A stretch of DNA of 64,000 nucleotides from NCBI GenBank assembly GCA_037833965.1, contig AP031351.1, positions 26,920,501 to 26,984,500 on the forward strand, read 5' to 3'. Below are positions 19,160-31,057 of the stretch, one piece after another. The notes beneath the pieces are model-generated. The model saw nothing but the letters and a program-made list of their open reading frames with translations. It was not told the origin of the DNA and made no database searches. Position 1 is the stretch's first letter. Each line of letters begins with the position of its first letter. This DNA is from Marchantia polymorpha subsp. ruderalis. Taxonomy: Eukaryota; Streptophyta; Marchantiopsida; Marchantiales; Marchantiaceae. The translations under genes and the position numbers were made by a program.

Positions 19160-21715
19160 CTATCTACTACTCGCAACACTTGCACGAAACCAAACTATGC
19201 TACTGCACTCTGCAGATCCGGTGCTGCGCCTCCTGCGCGCCGGACTGCCTCGCTCTCTATCTCTACCTTGCCAATCTTCCGACCGGCTGCGCAACCCCAG
19301 ACGTCGGAGGGCTGCAGTCACTTCCGACTCCAAGTGCGCCATAGTGTCGCGCGCACCCGACAAGTAGGATTCTAATTTCCTTGCTACTCGCCGCCGACTC
19401 CGACTGTCACCCTCCGTCAATGCCGCTGCCCGAAGCTCGAACTCCCTGAGTGTGATCTTCTCTTGAGCTGCCACCTCCCAATGGGCGTATCCTTTTAGAC
19501 AGTGAGTCACCCGCGTCGCCAACTCTTCTCGCGTCCGGCAGCTGTCTTCCACCTCTGCTAGCTGCATTTCCGCATCCGCGCGCTGCGCCCTCAAATCCGC
19601 GCACTCGGATTGCAAGTTGCGCAACAACTCCTCATCCTCCTTGCGTTTACTTTGACTTTCTTCTAAGGCGCGCTTCTGGCGCGCAAGCTCTTCTGCTAAG
19701 ATGCGGTTTTGCCTCCGCTCTTCCTGCAATTCCGACTCGATCTTTGCCCGTATTAGCTCGGCATCCGCCTGGTTTTTCGTCGCCGCATCCTCCCTCTGCT
19801 GTTGCAAGGTTTGGTATAGCTTCTGTGTGACCGCCAGGTGTTGTCGGAGGGTAGTGTTCCTATCCTGCAATATTTGGCACCTAGAGGCCCAAGTGGCCAC
19901 CTTGCTCCTCGTCCTGCGCTTGACAGTCTCCACGTAAGACTGCGGTTTTCCGGTACCCGAGTACTTGGATGTCTTGCGATCCAGATATCGCAGGAGTGGA
20001 ACTATCTGCTCGCACAACACCCCTGTTGGCGTTTTCTGCACAGAATCCGCTTCCTGCTCTTCCGAGCTCGTCTCATCCTCCGTTTCGAGGATTTCAGTCG
20101 CCACCGAATCCCTTGGCGACTCCCTGGAACTGTGGCGCGCAGCAGCTTCCGCCGCGACTGCCGCTCCACTACCTGCTAAAATATCCAAGGCAGTGGGGGA
20201 TCCCACTGCTTGAGCCCCTGTTCCGGCTCGATCTTCGGTCTCCGATGGGGTCGACGCCGCAGTGACTTTTGTCACCTTTGCACCGCCCGCTTCTGCTGCC
20301 TGCCCTTCCGGCGCGATCTACGCGGAAGGTGTCTTCGCTAGAGGTGCGTCCGCCGAAGGCGTCCGCACACTGGTCGCCGGCCCTGTCCGTCTCGCAGTCG
20401 GCGAATCTGGCCGACTCTCTGTTGACCGACTCGCAGTCGGCCGACTAGCAGTTGTCCGACTGGCAGTCGGATACACCCTGCGCGTCTTCACTCCACTTGG
20501 CCTCCTTGCTGGCGGCGTTTTCCCAAAAGTGCCTTCCGCCGAAGGCGACCCTCTGAGGGTTGTTGGCTCGTCAGCCAAACTCTCTTCTGCTTCTGGCCTG
20601 CTGTCCGGTTCAACGCGCCGCTCCGTCGGCCTTCCTTCCGTTTGTCGACCTTCAGTCGCCCGACTCGTAGTCGGCCGACCGTCAATCCTTCCATCTTCTT
20701 CCGAAGGCATTGGTGCCTTCTGCGCAGAGGTATTTGTGGACTTCCCCAGAATCTGCGCGATTATATCCTCCTGCGTGGGATTCCGCCGGACCGGAGTACG
20801 CCCGGTCTCCTCAGTACTAGTTGGCATTTTGCGTGCCCTCTGTTTTGGTCGACTGTGAGGCTCGTTGGTTGGCCGACTACGAGTCGGCGCAGCTGGCGCT
20901 TCCGGCTGCCTGTCCTCAGGTCTTTCATCCCACTTCCGCTTCCGCGGAACGCGCTCACTTCGACGTTCTTCTGCTGCTCTTGCTGGGGGCGGAGCCGGAG
21001 GCGGACTGGCAGGTGCCTCGTCCGGATCCGTGTCTACTTCGGCCTCCCGCGAGTATCTACCTGGATAGCTCCGTGTCAGCAGCGGAAACCGTGCCCGCTC
21101 TGAATTTGTCAAACATCCCATCGCCCGATAAAACACAATCAAGTAAGGCGAAAGATGATTGAGGGTTCCTCCTCTCTCTTCTTGCGCATGTTAGCGCGTC
21201 ACCTTCCACAGGAGCCGTGCCCAATGCACTGGAGCTCCTGACAACACTAGCTCCACAAATCCTACCTGCCAACCATGCATGTAAGCGGTCTTGGTCGGCT
21301 GCAATATCTGCAACAATGCAGTCGCGACATTCCTCCGCAATCGATCTTTGTAATCCCGTGTCCGGAAACCGTTCTTGGGATGCCTGGCAACTTTGAAAAG
21401 CTCATTGTAGGAGATTTCTTCCTCCTGGGACACCTTCACGCTATCGGCCTCGAAGAGGAGATACCCTTCCTCGCCGGCACACCTGCCCAACACCTGCGCC
21501 CAATCACAAATGTCCCACCTCTCTTGATGTGGACGGAATCCGCGTGAGGGCTTGTGCCTCTCCTGCAGATACTCGCGCACCATCTCCGGACATGTCAAGT
21601 TCCATCCCCACAGGAGGAAATCGAGCTTCAGCCCCATCAGCACATCTTGAAATGCGCGTAGACCAATCTGCGGCACCCTGAGTGGAGACACTCGCAACTG
21701 GGGGACCTTCGACAT
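19160..21715 (-). pseudogene. Element protein of copy C (two nonsense codons)
   Basis: The start is ATG at 21715 (MSKVPQLRVSPLRVP). One frame runs the whole length but is stopped twice: TAA near 21191 where B has CAA (..LLWKVTR-stop-HAQEERGG..) and TAG near 20318 where B has CAG (..TPSA-stop-IAPEG..). Otherwise it covers the complete protein: N-terminal Trp-rich domain, Pro/Arg-rich middle with SRPT repeats, IVPLLRYLDRKTSKYS, long coiled coil, VTHCLKGYAHWEVAAQEK and LRRLGLRSRSEDWQG. Without the stops it would be about 850 codons. Like B it lacks polymerase, integrase and transposase signatures. Confidence 0.8.
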
Positions 21716-23093
21716 TGTGTTTCCTGCACACACAAACGTTCTCCCTTCCGCTCGCTCTCTCACAATCGCCGCTGAGCGTCGGCCGCTCAAGTACTGACTG
21801 CTGTCTCTCTCTCCTCTCTCGCGCTCAAGTTCGCTACTCGCAAATTCTCTCCAAGGTCTGTCAAGATCCTTGTGCAACTCGTCTCCGCACTCTCCCCTCT
21901 CACTGCAGGTCTCTCCGCCCTTGCGCGAATTCTTGGAAGCTAGAAATCGCAAAATCAAGAATGAGAGAATGAGACTTGAGAGCAGTCTTTTCTTCTCCGA
22001 ATTCAAGATCGTCCAACGTTCTTACTGGTTACAATTTATGCAGCCAGCTATACGGCCTAACGGTTCGCCCTTGCATGCTCGAATTCACGTCTCCGCACTG
22101 CGCGCATTCGCATGCGTGAATGTCGAATTCTCCCGCCGCCACCGTCTTCCGGACTTGAGTTCGCCGCAGTGTATACGTCGGCTATGTTGTCTTTTCCTAA
22201 CCCGTCCATCACCGGATGCGTGTCGCCGCTGGCGTGTTCCTTATCCGTCGGCGCCCTGCTGGAGGCGCACATCCAGTCGGCGCGAATTACGCCGGCGCAT
22301 ATTCGTTCCGCTTGTTTTGTCCGTTATGTCTCGTCCATTGCTGACGGCGCATATCCCGCCGGCGCAAGTCATGCCAGCGCAAATCATGCCAGCGCATCCG
22401 CCTATCGGCACCACGTCGGAGGCGTACATCCGGCCGGCGCTTTCCTTCCGTTGCGTAGCCGCCAAAGGCGCTTCCGACTCTGAGTTGATTTCCTCCCATG
22501 AGCGCGTGATTCCGCCGAAGGCGCATCGCCGAAGGCGTACGGGAGTCCTTTCCGACTGTGAACCCTAGCGCGAACGGCGCATGTCCGGCTACGAGTTTTC
22601 CGATGCTCATAACTTCTTCGTCCCTGATCCATCTCCAACGCTCTTGGGCTCGTTAGGACAAGCGTCCCGAGCTCTTTCCAATGCAACTTCAACCAATTGG
22701 AACTACCGTGTATTTCGATCGTTAGGAAGGTTTCCCTTTCCGCGCTAGCGGCGCATCGCCGAAGGCGCACTCATGGTCGGAAGCCTTCAGAGGTCCGTGC
22801 CATTCTTCTGACGTCTTTAGCAAAATCTCCTCCGGAGGTGTCTGCGCCGGAAGCGTGGCTTCCTTAAACGCTGGGAGCGCGTGAGTAGAGACACCTCAGA
22901 AAAGGAGCTTTTGCCGAAGGCGCCGAAGACATTTGGCGCTGGTACATCCGACTTCGCGATTCTTCGTGACCTCGTGACGATCTCCTCAATCCACTCTATT
23001 TAACGTACCCTTTTCTAACTACAAACACTGCTTCGGTACTAGTTTTCTAAAATTGTTTGAATTCTGCAAAAAAACAAAAAGTGTGTTACCACA
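21716..23093 (-). other. GC-rich leader of copy C
   Basis: Non-coding leader with many GCCGAAGGCG/CGCCTTCGGC units (about 22515-22535, 22750-22760, 22915-22925) and GCCGGCGCA/GCCAGCGCA repeats (22280-22440). It corresponds to 8412-9549 in copy B on the other strand. The open frames here look like by-products of the GC-rich repeats. Confidence 0.55.
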
Positions 23094-23098
23094 TGTAA

Positions 23099-24560
23099 GA
23101 ACCTCAATTCTCACTCAAGTGTCACTAGGCGGTGCATGTCTCATAGATGAACTGTTGCCCTTCTCTGACAACAAAAAGGACTGGGGAAGTCTACTGGGGA
23201 AGTTTAGTCTGACGTCCACCCTCAGTCCTCTGAGGTTCCAACTCCACAATCGCACCACATGGCTCTGAAATGCGAGCACCACCTCTGGTCACTACAACTG
23301 ATGCCTCAACCTGTGCTACACCAGCCAAATAGGAGAAATCCTCTCCCTCGTAAGATGTGGAAGTGCTCGCCCCCAGCCATAGCAGCAAGCCTCTGCTCCA
23401 ACTGCTCAATCCGAGCAGCCATAGCGCTCTCTGTGGCGGAAGTAGCACTCGCTTCGGTACACTCAATGGCACCGGTACCTCTACCACCCCTACCGCTTTT
23501 GCCACCTCGGCCACCGCGGCCTCGTGGAGCATCACCGCCACGACCTCTACCTCCAGATCTCAACTTCGGATGAAGGTCAAAACAACGTTATCGAGGGTGA
23601 CCCGATCGACCACAATGATCACATGTCACCTGTGCCGGCATTGGCCTAGCCTGTGAAGTTTGTCCCTCTCTCTCTTGAGGACAATCCTTCCTCATATGTC
23701 CACCTCCGCATGTCCAACATGATGGTCCCTATGGCTGGCCCGAAAATGAAGGCAGTGGTGGCCGCGCACTAGGCTCTTTGTGACCTGAAGGATGTCGTGG
23801 AGTTCATACACGCACAAGTTCGCTGAGTAGTCCCTAAAACTCGAACTAACCCTAAACCCTAAAACTCAAACTCCTGGAGACTACTCAACTTCTCCATCTT
23901 CACCTCCTAATAGTTCTTCCTCAACCTCTGGAAGAACTCAGGAATGGGGCTAAACAAAGGTACGCCACTAACATCTCCCCTCGTGCTGCCACCAGCAATG
24001 CTAACAATACCGCTGCTAGTACTAGTACCACTTGCGCCAACTGCTTCACTGGTACCCTCGCTGATGTTACTACTTGCACCTCCACTGATGCCGATACTCG
24101 CACCTCCACTTGTACCCACACCACCCTGGGTAATGGATAAGTAGCTTGGAGACCAATGACGTCTTCATGCATCAATCTTTGCAGCATAATCTCTCCCAAA
24201 CTCATGGTAATCGTCCATGGGAGTCCTCTTCAAATGCTGAAATAAATTCTTCCACGCAAAGAAGGGTGTAAACAGCGTGGAGTTACGCAGAAACTGCATA
24301 CCACACCACGGGTCGAACTCCTGAATAAAATCATCGAGCTCGATGGTGCCCACTGCACAAGAGTACCGTCAAAGGCCCTTCACGGCCCCGTACATCCCGT
24401 CCATGTCCCAAATCAATGGGGTTGGAACACTGGACGATATCACCACCAAAGACTCTGTGTGTGCAACACTCTTGTCCTCCTCCGCAACAACTAGCGAGAT
24501 AGGTGAAGGTAGCCGATACCTCAACCCACTCCGCGTAAATCCATTGCGGTCCTCAACATG
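23099..24560 (-). pseudogene. Ty3/gypsy gag with two zinc knuckles
   Basis: The minus strand reads, from the right, a capsid-like block (IQEFDPWCGMQFLRN ... FAWKNLFQHLKRTPMDDYHE), a Gly/Ser-rich linker, then two CCHC zinc knuckles: CWTCGGGHMRKDC (about 23670-23720) and CDHCGRSGHPR.RC (about 23590-23630). An RGG-type GRGGRGGKSGRGGRG segment follows. Several stops and frame changes disrupt it. It is the N-terminal part of the polyprotein now separated from the protease by element C. Confidence 0.8.
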
Positions 24561-26963
24561 ACCACTAGACTGCTCTATGATGACAAAAATTCAATCGGCA
24601 CTAATGCCAGATCTCCACCCAATAATCATGTTCGCACCTGACGTCGTGTCGCACTAAGCTACTCTAGCCCTACTACAAAGGGGTATGGGCAACCTAACCT
24701 ATCATCACCGCAAGAAGATTCTCACAGTCTACTAGTCATCACTCTAGTCTCACCGTGAGAGAAACAAAGATAGGCCGGCCGGTGATTAAGTCCAGCCCCC
24801 TATCGACAGCACACAAGAGTAAAACTACTCCAGAAATCAGCGTCACCTCTACACGGACGTGCACCAGGAAGCAAGACTGGAGAGGATCCAAACACAGGCA
24901 AACATCTAGCAACGACTCTCCAATCAAAAAGATTCATAACACAAAAAAAGACAACACACACGTGACATCGCCTCACGATCCCGATTTGATCTCCATCGCC
25001 ACTGTCACGTTCCGCCTCCAGCGCCTATAATGACATCACGTCCACCAAGTCGCGTAGAGAATCTTCACGCTGGACTGTCACACTCCATGTTAAATTGAAG
25101 ACTATAGTAAGTGAGACCGGATGCAAATTCCGGCCTCTTCAGATGAGATTCTTATAACTCTGAACTCCTAAACTCTTCCCCCCTTCTTTTTTTCACTTTT
25201 TTTTTCTTTTTTTTTAAGAGAGGGAATTATTTTTATACAAGTTGAAAGAGTACATCAGTAAAATAAAATCGTATTGCTCTCAGGGCCTTTCTTCCTATAC
25301 AGTCCTAAGAAAGAAAGTCTACTTGTCCTATTGACAATTTTGAGCTACTGAAAGAATAGCTCTACACAATAATTCTTCTTGCTTCATTTCCTAATGGAAG
25401 GCTTTAACTGAACACCAATGAAGTTCCCCGATGCGGCAGAAGATGGAGCAGATTTTTCTTGTACTGAACTATGTATGACCAACGGTGATGAAATCACGTT
25501 GAGTTTCAATCATTTACATATCCACTTCAAATTTGTTCACAAACTGCATCTGAGAGAGCTCGCTGCGCACCTTTTGGGCCCTCAACCTCTCCGAGCTCAG
25601 TTTATGTACGAAAGTACAACGTGAGCAGTTTCTACATCTACAAGAGGTACCATAATATTCCATCTGCAAGAGATACCATGATTTGGTGCATGTAAATCTC
25701 CTCTACCCTTCAGTGTTCCACCTTTTTCTCCAACTTGGTACCCTTGAAAACCATCTTCCTCCTCTACGAATGGCGGACATAAACTCTCAGCTACCAATTT
25801 TGAGCTGTATGTGATTGACACACAGAATCTGTCAGGTTCACAGATTTGACAATGCTGAGTGACACCCAAAATTAAGTCAAGATTTCTAAGCATGGTGGGT
25901 GACGACTACTTGCTGCTGCTTTAACCCTGAAGTTCACCCTTGCACCACGAGGGGAAAAGACAAACAAATTTTGAGCAAATCACCCCTGAATGAAAGAGAG
26001 GCTTGTGCCTTTCCTATCGTCATATATACACGTGGGGAACCTCAAGGTACAGAACTGAAATCGCAGTTTGGCAGTTTCTACTCACATCTACTATTGAAAG
26101 TGAAATCTCGATTGTCTTGTTTACACTCTAGAAATTCGGGAGACGAATCATCGACTTCAAATCATTTTCTCGATCTGAACTCAGTACTCTTCTCACATCC
26201 GAATTCTGGCTATTAGCGAAAGGAGAGAACGTCATGTACTTTGTGAAGATCTCAGCTGAGGAAAACGTAGAGAGGCCATCAGGTTTGAATGAAATGAAGT
26301 GGAGCCATCCATGAAGAGTCAACTCATCAAATCAAAAACTAAATTAGTCAAAGTTCTCGAAAATGGAACAAGTAAACTAGAATCGTTGAGAGCAATTAAT
26401 CACCAGAAAGAACTAAGTTGATCAATCAGATGGCATTCTAGCATGTCCCTCGTATAGTGGCCGACTCACATGAAAACTAGAAAATAGCTTCCATGCTGGA
26501 AACTAGGTTGATCTGCAGCATTCACCATCAAATCAAAAATGATCATTGCTCCGCCAGGAAGCAATTGTCTCCAGCTGCAAAGCTCACGAACTTCTTCGTT
26601 GTGTGACTAGCCAATCAACTCCTCCAGACAACCACCGAAGATAGGCTCCGGATCCGTATGTCAAGAGCCGACTTTCGGCCAATTCTCCAACCTACGAGCC
26701 AGACCACACTATACCGAATCAAAAATTTGCTGCACATCAAATGGCTCTGGCCCAATTCTCCCTCGACTCCTTGAATCTTCTTCGACCGTCTACTGCAGCA
26801 CCTAGACTTCTGATTCTCCTTCGTCGAGTGATGTGAAATTTGAAATCTTTGATCCTTATTACTCTTCCTAACGATTATCACTTAACACATTCACGATTGT
26901 AATCTTTACCATGGACCTACTGTCGCACATGGAATAGAAAACTAAACCGCAGTTCTTCGAGTG
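24561..26963. other. Gypsy 5' region and unassigned sequence
   Basis: The first 500 bases probably hold the 5' untranslated region of the gypsy element; no LTR pair could be matched. A T-rich run lies at 25185-25220. The rest, to 26963, has only short ORFs (for example 25893-25597, minus) without recognisable domains. Confidence 0.3.
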
Positions 26964-27430
26964 AAAAGTACGGGCTTTCCCCATTGGAAACCCGTCGGTC
27001 TAATTACCCTACCGGCAAGAAACCGTCACCGTCACAAACATAGTCAAGCCAAACTGACTCCACACTCGGAGATTACACGTCGATGCTCACGGGCACTACT
27101 CCCAACGCGCTAAGCTCGACTCGAAGAACTAACGTTCTTCGAGTCTCCTTCGACGCTATACCCTACGACCTGAAACCCCAGGCGACTACTATTTTTAGTA
27201 AAATCAAAAACTACATGACAAAGGCCAAAGTCCGAAGTCTATTAGGCCGAAGTCCAAAGATACTTCAGCCAAAGTCCGAAGACCTTTCGGCCAAAGGCCC
27301 TTTTGCGTCTTTGCGTATCCATACCAGCCACTTCCGACATTCATAACTCATTGATCCCTTATCCATTTCAAAAGTTCTTGGTCTCGTTAGAACCAGTGTG
27401 CCAAGCATTATCTATCGAAACTCTAACTAA
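26964..27430. repeat. Second copy of the 1717-1977 repeat, plus element-leader homology
   Basis: Bases 26964-27214 match 1717-1970 in the same orientation with only scattered differences, including the perfect 12-bp inverted repeat at 27118-27145. The following bases, to about 27430, have several AGTCCGAAG/TCGGCCAAAG units. They then resemble the minus-strand leader of copy C around 22600-22680 (CATAACT...GATCC...TTGG(T/G)CTCGTTAG). This is probably the relic of another relative of the A-E family. Confidence 0.5.
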
Positions 27431-27714
27431 GTCATATCATTATTAAGTGAAAAAGTTATGAGGTATTTACTTCATCAGATCACAACTCATCTAATTCAAC
27501 TTTACAAGCCTACAAGTAAAAACACTAACTTCAAAGAGAGGAAGCTAAATGGATTTCACTACTACTAACTATAGCTCTACCACAGAATCCACTAGTAAAT
27601 CTACTTTGTACTATACTTATCCTAACAGTGTGAAATTACTAGTCTTCTACCTCTCAAACTTCTCGTTTCGGAAAAAAAAGTAAAAACTAAGCACCACATT
27701 AGTCAACAACAAAA
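27431..27714. other. AT-rich stretch before the copia remnant
   Basis: No feature recognised. It may be degraded copia internal sequence, since it leads directly into the RNase H remnant. Confidence 0.25.
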
Positions 27715-28059
27715 GCTGAGTAAATGGCAGCAGCAGAAGCGGCAAAGGAAGCTATTTGGTTGGATAGACTTATCATGGAGATGGGATGAACACAATGCGT
27801 GGTCAATCTTCATTGTGATACCGATAGTGCTTTATATTTGGCTGCGATCCAAGTCATGGATAGCAGAGTGAGGCACATCGACATCAAGTATTACTTTATT
27901 AGACAAACAATGTCTGATAAAACAATTGAGCTAGTCAAGATTGACGGTAAACTCAATCCAGCTGATACGTTGACCAAAGTTATTTCTTTGAAGAGTTTCA
28001 GGCGACATTGTGTTACTATGCAAGTTGTGCATAGTGACCACGAGAGATATGGTTCTTAG
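27690..28059 (+). pseudogene. Ty1/copia RNase H C-terminal remnant
   Basis: The frame reads STTKAE-stop-MAAAEAAKEAIWLD, then VNLHCDTDSALYLAAIQ, RVRHIDIKYYFIRQTM and IELVKIDGKLNPADTLTKV, the hallmark end of copia polyproteins. The Tyr of the usual STTEAEYMA motif is a TAA stop, and a second stop lies at about 27787. Only the last part of the polyprotein is present; integrase and RT are not seen upstream. The 3' LTR follows at 28502. Confidence 0.85.
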
Positions 28060-28501
28060 TTACCTCTGTATATTATAACTCTATCCTCTTATGCTACGGC
28101 TTAGTTTCAATTAGCTCTCGCTTAAAGAGGAACCTTGTGATATGTTTCCGTCTAGATTTTCCTGCGGAGTAATAATATAGGTTAAACAGGTGACTGAAAT
28201 TCCTTGACATGAGTTAATGTGAGATTGTTGAGTTATCTCTGTATATTATTACTTTATCTTGGTCTGAGAGTAATAATATAGGTTAGAGAGGTGACTAAAA
28301 TTCCTTAACATGAGTTAAGATGAGATTGTTGAGTTAACTTTGTATATTATTACTCTATTATGTTATGCCTACGGCTTAGTTTTAGTTCATTCTCGTTTAG
28401 AGAGGGATCTTGAGTAAGAATTTTGTCTAGAATTTTCCGCTGAGTAATAATATAGGTTAGAGAGGTTACAGAGACTTCTTAATGCGAGTTAAGGGGAAGA
28501 T
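28060..28501 (+). repeat. Array of fold-back units at the copia 3' end
   Basis: Three related units (about 28168-28258, 28265-28360, 28438-28501) each begin with AGTAATAATATAGG and carry a polypurine-like GAGTTAA..GAGATTGTTGA segment. The first two close with TATATTATTACT, the inverse of their start. The last unit contains the apparent functional polypurine tract (about 28491-28500) directly before the LTR. They look like repeated copies of the tract/LTR junction. Confidence 0.5.
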
Positions 28502-28774
28502 TGTTGAAGTTAACGTTGGTTAAGAAATTAATTGAGATTTTTTGCAAATCTAGCTATTTATAGCTTAAAGTGGTTGAGTACCTTGGGTATATATACCCTT
28601 AGAATGATAAGAAGACTGTCACTTCAAGCAGTAAACTTTCTCGTGTATTCCTCCGTGGACGTAGCCTCTTAGGATGAACCACGTCATATGTGTGTACTCT
28701 TGTATTTTCTCGTATTGTTTGATTGGTTAAGCGTGTCGATATAATTCTTGTGTTTTGCGTTTACACACATAACA
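28502..28774 (+). mobile_element. Copia 3' LTR
   Basis: A 273-bp segment starts TGTTGAAG right after a purine tract (AAGGGGAAGA) and ends ACATAACA, giving TGTT...AACA terminal inversion. A related LTR lies inverted at about 30437-30662. A TATA-like GGTATATATACC occurs at 28586-28600. Confidence 0.75.
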
Positions 28775-30662
28775 AGATAAAGTAATAATATACAGAGTTA
28801 CCTTAAAATCTCCCCTTAACTCGTGTTAAAGAATCTCGTTAAACACTCTTACCTATATTATTACTGTGCGGAAAGTTCTAGACAGAAATCTAACACAAGT
28901 CACCTCTTTAAACAAGAGTTAACTAGAACTAAATTGTAGCCATAACATGATAGAGTAATAAAATACAAAGGTAATTCAATCAATCAATTTACTGTCAATC
29001 TTAATTGGCTCAATCACTTGCTCAAAATCTTAATCACTTCCGATGCTCCTTTTTGATCATTAATCACATAATGATCAAACTTCTCCACAACCATATACGT
29101 GAACGGAGGTTTCTTCTTGTTAGCACAGAAAGCTAAAAAACTCTTCCATTTTTTCAATAAGCAAATTCTCATTGAAGGAAACATTCAACTTGAAAAAAAA
29201 AATACAAAAAATCCATAGCTTGTAATATTGTTATTCTAAACCGCAAATATCATCGTTCCAGATCCTCTAAACTATTACGTTGTCATCTCAGTATGTCAAA
29301 CATCTATATACAAAATTAATTTCAAAGGCAATTTCCTCCGTTTGGATCATCTTTTAGCTTTCGAAAATGGTTTAGATGCTATAGTTGCGTTGAGAGCTTT
29401 TCAACAATACCCAATTTGCTTATATTTTGACAAAGATTCTTGCGAAGTAAATATAACAAACAAAATATGTACTCATCGTCGTCCATGACCGTCGCCGTCG
29501 TCCATGTTCCAGTCGTCACTATCACCGTCACTGTCTACCATTACTGTTGATTTGCCGTCAACTTTCATCGTCTTCCGTCGTTGTCACCGTTGATTATCGG
29601 ATGTCACCATCAATCATAGATCATCAACTTCGTGTATCCTACCATCATAATTATGAGCCAAACGTGGTTGGCATGGCCGACCGGAGAACTAGAGCTATTT
29701 AAGATAAATTTTCACTTTCAAACTCAATGTCTAGGTTAAATTTTTTGCCAATGAAGAAAGCACCTCGTCTACTTTCCTCGAATAAGACATCTGTTTTTTG
29801 GCATGTATGTTTTTCACGAAAAAACAAATGAACTATCTTCGAGCATCTTGAAATTGAGAATTCCAAACCATTGTGAGTTTTGAAATCTCTCGAACCATAT
29901 CACTGTAAGATTCTTACGAAAGAATTTACATCAGTTTCAATTGAGCAAATGTAGCGTTAGTTTCTACCAAACGATTCATTATTTCAAACACAAAAACAGT
30001 TAGCAAAACCTGTCATTGAAAAAAACCCTTCGCTGTCAAAAACTAAACAATTTCCGTCAATGTCTGAAATCACTTTCGGCTTGTCTCAGAAAACTGTAAG
30101 TAAATTCACCGCGTTCTCTTTCAGCTTTGTCTCCAAAAACCATCAGCGAAACTATCACTGAAACCGTCTGGTCTCAGAACTCATATTTGAATATTTCTTT
30201 GAAAAAATCAGAAAAGTTGCCCTTGTCAAAAACTAACAATTGTTTTTAGAACTTTTCACTGTCAAGAATTTTATCTTGGAATAACCTTTAGTAACAAGAA
30301 TCTGTCACCATCGAAAACGTGTCACCAACATAAACCCGTCAAAGATAGTAAATCAATATTCCGTGTTTGACTTCAATTCCAACAACACAACCTTGTCACA
30401 CGCCAAGTCAAAAACCAGCTGTGATACCATTTCTAAATGTAAAACCTGAGATTCAAGCCAAGCCATCAACACGAGACACAAAAAAATAACGTGATTCAAC
30501 CTCAAGGTCTACATCCACGGAGGAAGAGCATTGTGATATCATACTGTGCGTACTGTCTGGTAATACACAGACCCTGAGTATATATATCCAACATCGGTGA
30601 CCAATCTCAACTATAAATAGCTACTCATGAAATTACTCGTTAAACAAAGTTAATCTCAAAAG
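28775..30662 (-). mobile_element. Degenerate copia relic on the minus strand
   Basis: At the right, 30437-30662 resembles the inverted copia LTR (shared TAGCTATTTATAG, a TATATA run and CTCCGTGGA(C/T)GTAG). Just inside it, TGGTATCACAGC (30429-30418, minus) is one base from the usual initiator-Met tRNA primer-binding site. At the left, 28775-28960 is the inverse of the fold-back region with a TTAAGGGGAGA tract. Near 28990-29010 the minus strand reads VIEPIKIDSKLI, like the end of copia RNase H. The 1.4 kb in between is non-coding. Confidence 0.6.
29016..29150 (-). pseudogene. Short frame resembling a guanylate kinase end
   Basis: The minus strand reads KKPPFTYMVVEKFDHYVIND followed by QKGASEVIKILSK and a stop. 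The pattern FDHYVIND resembles the C-terminal FDyvIvND segment of guanylate kinases. It is only about 40 codons long within the copia relic and could be chance or a captured gene fragment. Confidence 0.2.
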
Positions 30663-30829
30663 CAAATTAATCAAAGAACACATTTATATTCATTAGATCA
30701 AATATTCTTTCAATGAAAACATAGCAAAATATGTTAGAGTTTTACAAATTCATAATGTGTTAAACTGGTTTTTTAAGTTTTCATAAAATTGTAAATATCA
30801 AATTATTAAGAACATATATCTTTTAAAAT

Positions 30830-31057
30830 TATCATAAATTATGATAAATTATAATTTTTACATATCTATTCTTTACTACAACTAGTGTCTTATGATTTTA
30901 GTCTATCATATTAGGGACGTTATTATTCATTGTTCTCATGCTACAGTCAGTAGCTAGGAGAAAATCTTTTAGATTCTTTTCCTGCTGAGTGGATGAATAA
31001 CTTGTAATGTATTTTTTAGACTTTAAGTCTCACGGGCTTGATCTATTTACCATAAAC
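30830..31057 (+). mobile_element. Second LINE-like 3' tail
   Basis: It is similar to 2806-2982: a TTATGATTT..., GTAGCTAGGAG... block, then TCACGGGCTTGATCTATTTACC as the common end. It is strongly truncated and non-coding. Confidence 0.4.

Larger units (their letters stand above)
18255..23093 (-). mobile_element. Copy C, near-complete element inserted in the gypsy element
   Basis: On the minus strand it starts TGTGGTAACACAC at 23093 and ends GGGTTATTACA at 18255, 4839 bp in all, flanked by a perfect 5-bp duplication TGTAA (18250-18254 and 23094-23098). It is closely related to copy B over its whole length: same termini, leader, ORF, TATAAAG/stem-loop and tail. The length differs mainly in the repeat-rich leader. 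No LTRs are visible inside. Confidence 0.92.

Noticed and set aside
23849-23864. Two CCCTAAA units like plant telomere repeats (also near 33904)
   Set aside because: Only about two copies, inside gypsy gag; not an interstitial telomere array.
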